Positions 9,783-19,912 of a DNA stretch of 64,000 nucleotides are shown here, one piece after another. This DNA comes from Actinomycetales bacterium (GTDB taxonomy: Bacteria; Actinomycetota; Actinomycetes; S36-B12), in NCBI GenBank assembly GCA_016125355.1, contig WGLX01000010.1:169897-233896 (forward strand), read 5' to 3'. The translations under genes and the position numbers were made by a program. How positions within the stretch are numbered: position 1 is the stretch's first letter; each line of letters opens with the position of its first letter. The notes under the pieces were generated by a model, which did no database searches, was not told the DNA's origin, and saw nothing but the letters and a program-made list of their open reading frames with translations.

Positions 9783-10292
9783 ATGGACTGCCCTCGCTGC
9801 GGCCACCCGAGCCAGCCCGATGACCGCTTCTGCGGCTCGTGCGGCTCACCCCTGAGCGCCGAGGCCTTCGACCAGCTGGAGCACACCGGTTCGATCACCT
9901 CGATCATCCACACCGGGACCGGCTCGGGCACGGGCGGCATCAGTGCCGTCGGATCCGGGCGGCAGTTCGAGATCCCTTCGGGCAGTGCGCTCCTCGTCGT
10001 GCATCGCGGACCCGGTGAGGGCCAGGAGTACGTCCTGGACCAGTCCGCGGGAGTGCTGCGCATCGGGCGTACGCAGGACGCCGACATCTTCCTCGACGAC
10101 GTCACGGTGAGCCGGCACCATGCCGAGCTGCGGCACGGGGCCGAGGGCTGGAGCATCCGGGACGTCGGCAGCCTCAACGGCACCTACGTGAACAGGGTCC
10201 GCGTGGAGGACCAGCACCTGGACGGGGGCGACGAGGTGCAGATCGGCAAGTTCCGCTTCGTGTTCCTCCTCGGGCTCGAATCGGGATCATGA
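9783..10292 (+). CDS. garA: zinc-ribbon + FHA domain protein (GarA/OdhI-like)
   Basis: MDCPRCGHPSQPDDRFCGSCG ribbon; FHA LRIGRTQDADIFLDDVTVSRHHAELR...VGSLNGTYVNR; followed by MerR-DUF151-MerR as in mycobacteria. Confidence 0.85.
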   Translation: MDCPRCGHPSQPDDRFCGSCGSPLSAEAFDQLEHTGSITSIIHTGTGSGTGGISAVGSGRQFEIPSGSALLVVHRGPGEGQEYVLDQSAGVLRIGRTQDADIFLDDVTVSRHHAELRHGAEGWSIRDVGSLNGTYVNRVRVEDQHLDGGDEVQIGKFRFVFLLGLESGS

Positions 10293-11014
10293 CCGAGCGG
10301 ATCGGCGAAACCCGAGCCGTCGCGGTGACCGGCACCATCAGCATCGGCGAGGTGCTGTCGCTGCTCAAGCGGGAGTTCCCGGACGTCACCATCAGCAAGA
10401 TCCGGTTCCTCGAGGCCGAGGGCCTGATCACGCCCGAGCGCACGCCCACCGGGTACCGGCGGTTCGCGGAGCGCGATGTCGAGCGGCTCCGCACCGTGCT
10501 GACGCTGCAGCGGGACCAGTACCTGCCCCTGAAGGTGATCCGGGAGTCCCTCGACCAGGGGGATGGTCCCGAGTCGGGCGAGGTCGAGGCGCCGGTCGCC
10601 GGTGCGGGGCTGCGCCCGGAGGACTTCCGCCCCGGTGCTGGCCGCGTCCGCCTGACGCGGGAGGAGCTCGCCGAGGCGAGCGAGCTGACCGAGGCGTACA
10701 TCGCCCAGCTTGAGCAGATCGGGCTGGTCTGGGCCACGCCGGCGGGCCACTACGACGAGGACGCGTTGGCGATCGCGGGGATCGTGGCGCGGCTGTCGGC
10801 CTATGGCGTGGAGCCACGGCACCTGAAGACCTTCCGCGTGGTGACCGACCGGGAGACCGGACTCGTGGAGCAGATGGCGACGCCGTACTCGAATCCGCGC
10901 GATCGCGATGGCCGCGCTCGCGAGCACGAGGTGGTCCGCGATCTGGCGGCCCTCATCGTGCAGTTGCACGCGGCGCTGCTGCGGGCCGAGCTGATCCGAA
11001 GCGGTCGAGCGTAG
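10289..11014 (+). CDS. MerR family transcriptional regulator (FtsR-like)
   Basis: SIGEVLSLLKREFPDVTISKIRFLEAEGLITPERTPTGYRRFAERDVERL. Confidence 0.88.
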   Translation: MTERIGETRAVAVTGTISIGEVLSLLKREFPDVTISKIRFLEAEGLITPERTPTGYRRFAERDVERLRTVLTLQRDQYLPLKVIRESLDQGDGPESGEVEAPVAGAGLRPEDFRPGAGRVRLTREELAEASELTEAYIAQLEQIGLVWATPAGHYDEDALAIAGIVARLSAYGVEPRHLKTFRVVTDRETGLVEQMATPYSNPRDRDGRAREHEVVRDLAALIVQLHAALLRAELIRSGRA

Positions 11015-11042
11015 TCGGCCGCTCGGGGGTTACGCTGGCGTC

Positions 11043-11516
11043 GTGCAGGAGCTCGAGGTGGTCGGCGTCCGGGTCGAGATGCCGTCGAACAATCCGATCG
11101 TGCTGCTCCGGGAGCCCGTGAGCGGCCGGTACCTGCCGATCTGGGTGGGAGCCGCCGAGGCAGCCGCCATTGCGTACGCGCAGCAGGGCGTCGTCCCGCC
11201 GCGGCCGCTGACCCACGACCTCCTGCGGGACATCCTCGGCGCCCTGGGTGTCACCGTCTCCGAGGTGCGCATCACCGCCCTAGAGGACGGGGTCTTCTAC
11301 GCGGTCATCGCCTTCAGCAACGGGGTCGAGGTGAGTGCGCGCCCGTCCGACGCCATCGCGTTGGCCCTGCGCGTGGAGGCTCCCATCCGCGGGGCCGAGG
11401 AGGTGCTCGACGCCGCGGGGATCGAGTTGGCCGACGAGGAGCCGGAGGCGGCCGAGGAGCAGGTGGAGAAGTTCCGCGAGTTCCTCGATCAGGTCTCTCC
11501 CGAGGACTTCGAGTGA
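11043..11516 (+). CDS. bifunctional nuclease / DUF151 family protein
   Basis: MQELEVVGVRVEMPSNNPIVLLREPVSGRYLPIWVGAAEAAAIAYAQQGV...RPSDAIALALR. Confidence 0.88.
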   Translation: MQELEVVGVRVEMPSNNPIVLLREPVSGRYLPIWVGAAEAAAIAYAQQGVVPPRPLTHDLLRDILGALGVTVSEVRITALEDGVFYAVIAFSNGVEVSARPSDAIALALRVEAPIRGAEEVLDAAGIELADEEPEAAEEQVEKFREFLDQVSPEDFE

Positions 11517-11534
11517 GCCTGCGAAGGCTACTGA

Positions 11535-11551
11535 AACCTCAGCATGAGGTT
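11535..11551. promoter_or_regulatory. perfect 7-bp inverted repeat AACCTCA-GCA-TGAGGTT, putative MerR-type operator
   Basis: read directly; lies in the intergenic region upstream of the second MerR gene. Confidence 0.5.
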
Positions 11552-11585
11552 GAGACTTTGCCCTCCGACACGCCGCGCCGCACGT

Positions 11586-11614
11586 TTGACCGTCCCTCGG
11601 CACCTGCCTAACGT
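11586..11614 (+). promoter_or_regulatory. sigma-A-like promoter TTGACC-N17-TAACGT
   Basis: near-consensus -35/-10 with 17-bp spacer upstream of the second MerR gene. Confidence 0.6.
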
Positions 11615-11643
11615 CAGCCCCAGATGCAGATCGAGGAGGAACG

Positions 11644-12240
11644 GTGACACCGACTGGGGTGGATCGCACCACGACGGATGAGGCCCGGCTGGCCGCCGAG
11701 GCCCAGGGCGTGCTCTTCGACGACGCGACCCTTCGGCCCCTGCCGACGGACGTCGGCTACCGCGGGCCGGTCGCCTGCTCCGCCGCCGGGATCACCTACC
11801 GCCAGCTGGACTACTGGGCCCGCACCGGGCTCGTCACGCCGTCCGTGCGCGGTGCCGCCGGGTCGGGCAGCCAGCGCCTCTACGGCTTCCGGGACATCCT
11901 CGTCCTGCGCATCGTCAAGCGACTCATCGACACCGGCGTCTCGTTGGCCAACATCCGCGCGGCGGTCGATCACCTCGCCGATCGTTCGGGTGAGGACCTC
12001 GCCAGCCTCACCATCATGAGCGACGGGGCCAGCATCTACGAGTGCCGCAGCGCCGACGAGGTCATCGATCTCGTGCGCGGCGGCCAGGGGGTCTTCGGCA
12101 TCGCCGTCGGCAGCGTCTGGCGCGAGGTCGAGGGGACGCTTGCGAGCCTGCCCGCGGAGAAGCCGGACGGCGGCGTCGTCCCGGGGCCGGCCGCCCACGA
12201 CGAGCTGGCGGCGCGGCGCGCGCGACGCTCGGCGAGCTAG
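11644..12240 (+). CDS. MerR family transcriptional regulator
   Basis: GYRGPVACSAAGITYRQLDYWARTGLVTPSVRGAAGSGSQRLYGFRDILVLRIVKRL; SD GAGGAGGAA before GTG. Confidence 0.87.
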   Translation: MTPTGVDRTTTDEARLAAEAQGVLFDDATLRPLPTDVGYRGPVACSAAGITYRQLDYWARTGLVTPSVRGAAGSGSQRLYGFRDILVLRIVKRLIDTGVSLANIRAAVDHLADRSGEDLASLTIMSDGASIYECRSADEVIDLVRGGQGVFGIAVGSVWREVEGTLASLPAEKPDGGVVPGPAAHDELAARRARRSAS

Positions 12241-12275
12241 CCGCTTTGCCGCTACCATGGCGGCGCTGACTGATC

Positions 12276-12461
12276 CCGAGCGGGAGAGTCCTGGTTCGCC
12301 AGGCGCCGAAGGAGCAATCTCCCCGACAACCTCTCAGGCATCCGGACCGCTCGGGAGAGGCACCTCTGGAAAGTGGGACATCCGTCCCCACCGACGGTGA
12401 AAGCCGGGCTCGCCCGGCGAAGCTCTCAGGTCGCGCCTCGGCGTGGGCAACAGAGGGGGAA
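12276..12461 (+). ncRNA. tandem glycine riboswitch (gcvT-type) upstream of gcvP
   Basis: aptamer 1: CGGGAGAG...GGCGCCGAAGGAGCAA...CTCTCAGGCA; aptamer 2: CCTCTGGAAAG...CACCGACGG...AAGCTCTCAGGT...CAGAGG; directly precedes gcvP. Confidence 0.92.
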
Positions 12462-12525
12462 CGACGGTCACGCCCGTGGCCGCTGCCCCCGTATGCCCGC
12501 GGCATACCTGACCGGCGAGGTTTCC

Positions 12526-15399
<2,874 letters not shown>

Positions 15400-15409
15400 G
15401 GCCGAGCGG

Positions 15410-15826
15410 ATGATCGCCGTCGTCGACATCGACGGGGTGCTGGCCGATGCGACCCATCGCGAGCACTTCGTCCAGCAGCGGCCACGCGACTGGGACGGTT
15501 TCTTCGGGGCCGTCGGAGCCGACCCGGTCATTCAGCGGGGGCGTGACCTGGTGTCCGAGCTGGCCGTCGTCCACGAGATCGTGCTGCTGTCGGGGCGGCC
15601 CGAGCGGACGCGCTCGGACACGGAGGAGTGGCTGCGTGAGCACCGCATCCCCTACGCGCAGCTGGTGCTCCGGCCCGACCGCGACCGGCGTCCTGCAGCA
15701 ACGCTGAAGGGCGACCTCATCCGGCGCGTGGGGGGACCGGACGCCATCGCCGTCGTCGTCGATGACGATCCTGCGGTGGTGTCGCGACTCGCGGCGGCAG
15801 GGTACGACACGTATCGCTTTGTGTAA
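15410..15826 (+). CDS. HAD-superfamily phosphatase (polynucleotide kinase 3'-phosphatase-like)
   Basis: VVDIDGVLADATHR motif I; LLSGRPERTR; VVDDDPAVV. Confidence 0.75.
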   Translation: MIAVVDIDGVLADATHREHFVQQRPRDWDGFFGAVGADPVIQRGRDLVSELAVVHEIVLLSGRPERTRSDTEEWLREHRIPYAQLVLRPDRDRRPAATLKGDLIRRVGGPDAIAVVVDDDPAVVSRLAAAGYDTYRFV

Positions 15827-15885
15827 CCGCTTGCGCTAGATTTCTGCCGCACCGGGGACTTCCCGGCTCTTTCGAAAGGCTCTTC

Positions 15886-16275
15886 ATGGCTTCGGATTTC
15901 GGCACGTTCATCATCCAGATGCTCTGGATCTTCATCTTCGTGATGTTCTTCTTCGTCTGGTTCATGATCCTCATGGACATCTTCAGCGACCACAAGCTCG
16001 GTGGCGTGGCGAAGGCGCTCTGGATCATCTTCCTCATCCTCTTCCCGCCGATCACGGCGCTGATCTACCTCATCGCACGTGGCGGCAGCATGAACGAGCG
16101 TCGCCAGGCGCAGTACAAGGAGGCGGCGGCCGCGCAGAAGGCGTACATCCAGGAGGTGGCAGGCTCGGGACAGTCGGCCGCCGACCAGATCGCGTCGGCC
16201 AAGGCCCTGCTCGACAACGGCACCATCTCCCAGGAGGAGTTCGACAAGCTGAAGGCCAAGGCCCTCGCCTCCTGA
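15886..16275 (+). CDS. membrane protein with C-terminal SHOCT domain
   Basis: TM segments MLWIFIFVMFFFVWFMIL, ALWIIFLILFPPITALIYLIARG; C-term IASAKALLDNGTISQEEFDKLKAKAL. Confidence 0.85.
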   Translation: MASDFGTFIIQMLWIFIFVMFFFVWFMILMDIFSDHKLGGVAKALWIIFLILFPPITALIYLIARGGSMNERRQAQYKEAAAAQKAYIQEVAGSGQSAADQIASAKALLDNGTISQEEFDKLKAKALAS

Positions 16276-16289
16276 CCACGCTCGACTCG

Positions 16290-16324
16290 AAGGTCCCGAC
16301 CCCTGCTCTGGGGTCGGGACCTTT
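16290..16324 (+). terminator. intrinsic terminator: AAGGTCCCGACCCC-TGCTCT-GGGGTCGGGACCTT
   Basis: long perfect stem ending in CCTTT just after the SHOCT gene stop. Confidence 0.9.
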
Positions 16325-16328
16325 GTAC

Positions 16329-16347
16329 TTAGGTAACCCTTAGTTCG
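16329..16347 (+). promoter_or_regulatory. possible DtxR/IdeR-type iron box TTAGGTAACCCTTAGTT upstream of feoA
   Basis: left half TTAGGT matches TTAGGTnAGnCTnACCTAA, right half weak; lies just upstream of the TAGCGT -10 (16354-16359). Confidence 0.4.
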
Positions 16348-16365
16348 CTGTGGTAGCGTCCGCGC

Positions 16366-16599
16366 GTGGCCAGGACCGTGCGTGATCTCTCCGTGGGCGA
16401 GCGCGCCGTCCTCGATGCCCCCCAGCTCGAGCCCGGCCTGCGGATGCGCCTGGCGGAGATGGGCGTGCGTCGGGGCGAGGAGGTCACCGTGACCCAGCGC
16501 GGCGTGGGGGGCGCCCGCATCCTCTCCGTGCGTGGATCGCGGATCGCGCTGGATGCTCGCACCGCGGCGCGACTGCCTGTCCAGGAGCAGGCAACGTGA
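16366..16599 (+). CDS. feoA: FeoA ferrous iron transport protein
   Basis: 77 aa SH3-like ARTVRDLSVGERAVL...LRMRLAEMGVRRGEEVTVTQRGVGGARILSVRGSRIALD; followed by feoB. Confidence 0.88.
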   Translation: MARTVRDLSVGERAVLDAPQLEPGLRMRLAEMGVRRGEEVTVTQRGVGGARILSVRGSRIALDARTAARLPVQEQAT

Positions 16600-18536
16600 G
16601 CGAGAGCGCGCCGTCCTGCCACAGTGACTCCGGGGGAGTCGCTGCCCCTCCGGGCACGCCCGTGGTGGCCCTCGCCGGCGCGCCGAACGTGGGCAAGTCG
16701 ACGCTGTTCAACCGCCTCACCGGGGCCCGCAGGGACGTGGGCAACTGGCCCGGCACGACCGTCGAGGTGGGACGCGGGCTCATGGACGACGGGGTCCACC
16801 AGTTCGACGTGATCGACCTTCCCGGGGCCTACAGCCTCGATCCGCTGTCGCCGGACGAGGCCCTGACCCGGGCGCTGCTGGTGGAGGTGCCGCGCGAGGA
16901 CCGCCCGGAGCTTGTCGTGGTCGTCGGCGATGCCACCCGGCTGTCCCGATCCCTGTATCTCGTCCGACAGCTGCGCGAGACGGATCAGCGGCTGGTCCTC
17001 GCGGTGACGATGGGCGACATCGCCCATGAGCACGGCATCGACATCGATGCCGAGGAGCTGCAGCGCCGGCTCGGGGTGCCCGTGGCGTTCATCGACCCGC
17101 GTCATCGCCACGGCCGGGTGGGCCTGCTTGCGGCGATGGACGCCGCCCTCGCTGCGGAACCTCCGGCCGCCATCCCGGCCCCTGCCCGTGCCGCGGGCTC
17201 CGATGGCCTGGCCGAGGCGGATGCCCGCTTCGGATGGATCGACGATGTCGTGGATGCGTGCGTCTCACGGGGCGCACCCCGGCGCCAGCGGTGGTCCGAC
17301 CGATTCGACCGGCTGGCCCTGTCGGCGGTCCTGGGACCCATCACGTTCCTCGTCGCGATGTGGGCGGTGTTCCAGCTCACGACGACCGTCGCGGCGCCAT
17401 TGCAGGGCGCGCTCGACTGGTTCTTCACCGGCCCGGTCACGTCGCTGGCCATCACGGTCCTCGATGCCGTCGGTCTGGGAGGCACCTGGGTGCAGGGCCT
17501 CGTCGTCGACGGGCTGATCTCGGGTGTCGGCATGCTGCTGACCTTCGTGCCCCTGATGGCCATCATGTTCGCCCTGCTGGCCCTGCTTGAGGACTCGGGG
17601 TACCTGGCGCGAGCGGCCGTCGTCACGGATCGACTCATGCGCGCCATCGGGCTGCCGGGAAGGGCGTTCCTGCCCCTGATCGTCGGTTTCGGCTGCAACG
17701 TGCCGGCCATCGCGGCCACCCGGATCCTGCCGAATGCGCGGCACCGCATCCTCACGGCACTGCTCGTGCCCTTCACGTCGTGCAGCGCGCGTCTGACCGT
17801 CTACGTCCTGGTCGCGTCCATCTTCTTCCCCGAGCACGCGGGGACCGTCGTCTTCGCCATGTACCTGATCAGCATCGTGTTCGTCGTCGTCATCGGCCTG
17901 CTGCTGCGGGGGACCCTGTGGCGCACGATGGGATCCGAGCCGCTGGTGATCGACCTGCCCCCGTACCAGCGGCCGTCACTGCGCCTGACCCTCAACGTCA
18001 TGTGGCTGCGGTTGAGCGGCTTCCTGCGCACCGCGAGCGGCATCATCGTCGCCACGGTCATCGTCGTCTGGTTCCTGCAGGCGATCCCGACCACCTCCGG
18101 CTACGGCTTCGGCCAGGTCCCGGTCGAGGAGAGCCTGTACGCGACCACGGCGCAGGCGGTCGCACCGGTGTTCCAGCCTGCGGGATTCGGCACGTGGGAG
18201 ACGACCAGCGCGCTCATGGTCGGGTTCATCGCGAAGGAGGCGGTCATCTCGTCCTGGGCCCAGACCTACTCGGCCGAGGAGCCGGATACGTCAACGCAGC
18301 CCGGGACCCTCGGCCAGTACATCAAGGCCGACTTCGAGCAGAGCTCCGGCGGGCACACCTCGGCGGCGGTGTGGGCATTCCTGGTCTTCCTCCTCGCCTA
18401 CACGCCCTGTGTGGCCACCCTGGCCGCCCAGCGCCGCGAGATCGGTGCCCGCTGGACCGGGTTCGGGATCGCCCTCCAGCTGTCGGTCGCCTGGCTCGTC
18501 GCCGTGGCGATCTTCCAGATCGGCTCGCGGCTGTGA
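16596..18536 (+). CDS. feoB: ferrous iron transporter FeoB
   Basis: G1 LAGAPNVGKSTLFN, DLPGAYSL; multi-TM C-terminal half with GFGCNVPAI. Confidence 0.96.
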   Translation: MSESAPSCHSDSGGVAAPPGTPVVALAGAPNVGKSTLFNRLTGARRDVGNWPGTTVEVGRGLMDDGVHQFDVIDLPGAYSLDPLSPDEALTRALLVEVPREDRPELVVVVGDATRLSRSLYLVRQLRETDQRLVLAVTMGDIAHEHGIDIDAEELQRRLGVPVAFIDPRHRHGRVGLLAAMDAALAAEPPAAIPAPARAAGSDGLAEADARFGWIDDVVDACVSRGAPRRQRWSDRFDRLALSAVLGPITFLVAMWAVFQLTTTVAAPLQGALDWFFTGPVTSLAITVLDAVGLGGTWVQGLVVDGLISGVGMLLTFVPLMAIMFALLALLEDSGYLARAAVVTDRLMRAIGLPGRAFLPLIVGFGCNVPAIAATRILPNARHRILTALLVPFTSCSARLTVYVLVASIFFPEHAGTVVFAMYLISIVFVVVIGLLLRGTLWRTMGSEPLVIDLPPYQRPSLRLTLNVMWLRLSGFLRTASGIIVATVIVVWFLQAIPTTSGYGFGQVPVEESLYATTAQAVAPVFQPAGFGTWETTSALMVGFIAKEAVISSWAQTYSAEEPDTSTQPGTLGQYIKADFEQSSGGHTSAAVWAFLVFLLAYTPCVATLAAQRREIGARWTGFGIALQLSVAWLVAVAIFQIGSRL

Positions 18537-18823
18537 GCGCGCCGCTGTCGGCGGTGCTCGACGCCGTGGAGGCCGGCTGCACCACCCGGCCCGCGATCGC
18601 CGACCGCACCGGTCTCGATCCCGACGTCGTGGACGCGGCCGTCGACCACCTCCTGCGGCTCGGGCGCCTCGCCACCCCGACCCTGCGCACCTCCTGCCCC
18701 ACCGGCGGCTGCGCGGGCTGCGGAGCGGTCACCGGCTCCGGGTGTGCTCCTGCAGCACCCGGCTCAGCACGCTCGGGGCCGATACCAGTGACGGTCCGTA
18801 CCAGGTCAACAGGCGACCACTGA
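18533..18823 (+). CDS. FeoC-like winged-helix protein with Cys cluster
   Basis: GTG overlapping feoB stop; VLDAVEAGCTTRPAIADRTGLDPDVVDAAVDHLLRLGRL + SCPTGGCAGCG. Confidence 0.75.
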   Translation: MSAPLSAVLDAVEAGCTTRPAIADRTGLDPDVVDAAVDHLLRLGRLATPTLRTSCPTGGCAGCGAVTGSGCAPAAPGSARSGPIPVTVRTRSTGDH

Positions 18824-19499
18824 CCAGGGCGGTGGGCAGGTCCGCAAGGGCCTCGGGGCCGTCGGCGGCAGTGAACGGATAGGGCTCATCGGGCAGCAGC
18901 ACGACGTCCACGTCGGCGCTGCGAAGGTCGGACAGGGTGACCGTCGGGTAGCGCGACGGCAGGTCCCGGAACGGGTTGTCGACGCCCAGCCGCCTCAGGA
19001 GGTCGTCGGTGAAGGTGGGCGCGCCCACGACCATCCACGGATCGCGCCAGATCGCCGTCGCAGCCCGCAGCCGTGGCTCGGGAACCGGCCCGGACCACGC
19101 CTCGCGGGCTTCTCCCAGCCATCCGGGGGCGGTCCAGCCCAGGCCCTCCTCGAACAGCCGGGCCATGGAGACCAGCGCCTGGTCGACGGACTCGATATCG
19201 GTGACCCATACCGGGACCCCTGCGGCACGCAGACGGGCGACATCCCGCTCCCGGTTCTCCTCCTTGTTCGCGATGACCAGGTCCGGTGCCAGCGCGACGA
19301 TGGCCCCTACATCGGGGTTCTTGGTGCCGCGGACCCGCTTTGCCGGGAGGTCCGGAGGGTGCGTGCACCAATCGGTGGCACCCACCACGGCATCCGCCCG
19401 CACGGAGGCGATCGCCTCGGTGAGCGAGGGCACCAGGCTCACCACTCGTTCGACGGGGCGCGGGGGAGTGACGTGCTCCCCGAGGTCGTCGTACGGCAC
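18729..19499 (-). CDS. helical-backbone metal receptor (BtuF/TroA-like), no evident signal peptide
   Basis: VERVVSLVPSLTEAIASVRADAVVGATDWCTHP...ALAPDLVIANKEENRE. Confidence 0.85.
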   Translation of the reverse strand: MPYDDLGEHVTPPRPVERVVSLVPSLTEAIASVRADAVVGATDWCTHPPDLPAKRVRGTKNPDVGAIVALAPDLVIANKEENRERDVARLRAAGVPVWVTDIESVDQALVSMARLFEEGLGWTAPGWLGEAREAWSGPVPEPRLRAATAIWRDPWMVVGAPTFTDDLLRRLGVDNPFRDLPSRYPTVTLSDLRSADVDVVLLPDEPYPFTAADGPEALADLPTALVSGRLLTWYGPSLVSAPSVLSRVLQEHTRSR

Positions 19500-19610
19500 A
19501 CCGGGACGCTACCGAGTGGAATGGTCATCCGCGAAATGACCACTTGTCCACACAAAATGACCGAACATTTGACCAGTCAAGTCATCCTGACCGGTCACCC
19601 TGACCCCGAA

Positions 19611-19624
19611 CGAACACCTGTTCG
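19611..19624. promoter_or_regulatory. LexA/SOS-box-like palindrome CGAAC-ACCT-GTTCG
   Basis: perfect CGAAC-N4-GTTCG. Confidence 0.7.
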
Positions 19625-19632
19625 AACATGTC

Positions 19633-19646
19633 CGAACGTCTGTTCG
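19633..19646. promoter_or_regulatory. LexA/SOS-box-like palindrome CGAAC-GTCT-GTTCG
   Basis: perfect CGAAC-N4-GTTCG, 22 bp from the first. Confidence 0.7.
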
Positions 19647-19912
19647 AGGAATGTCCGATGACCGCTTGCTCGCGCAAGCATTTGACCGGCATAGCGGGGG
19701 ATGAACGGTCAATCGGCCGGGTTGACCGGCCGGTCGAACCTCGCCAGCGAGGGCCTGGGGGAGGCAGCACCGGGGTAGCGATGGCGCCGCGCATCGGTGT
19801 CCACGCGGCCCGTCTGCGGGGAGGAGCCACCCAGCGTGGCGGATTCCGTGGATTGTCATAATACACATTATCGGCAATATACGTGGTGACCGAGATGGGC
19901 TAGCGTCCGGGC

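Larger units (their letters stand above)
19522..19742. promoter_or_regulatory. repeat-rich non-coding island (TGACC repeats, DnaA box, SOS boxes, hairpins)
   Basis: TGGTCAT-N7-ATGACCA at 19522-19542; TGACC at 19537, 19558, 19570, 19588, 19601, 19659, 19683, 19723; TTGTCCACA 19544-19552; SOS boxes 19611 and 19633. Confidence 0.6.
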
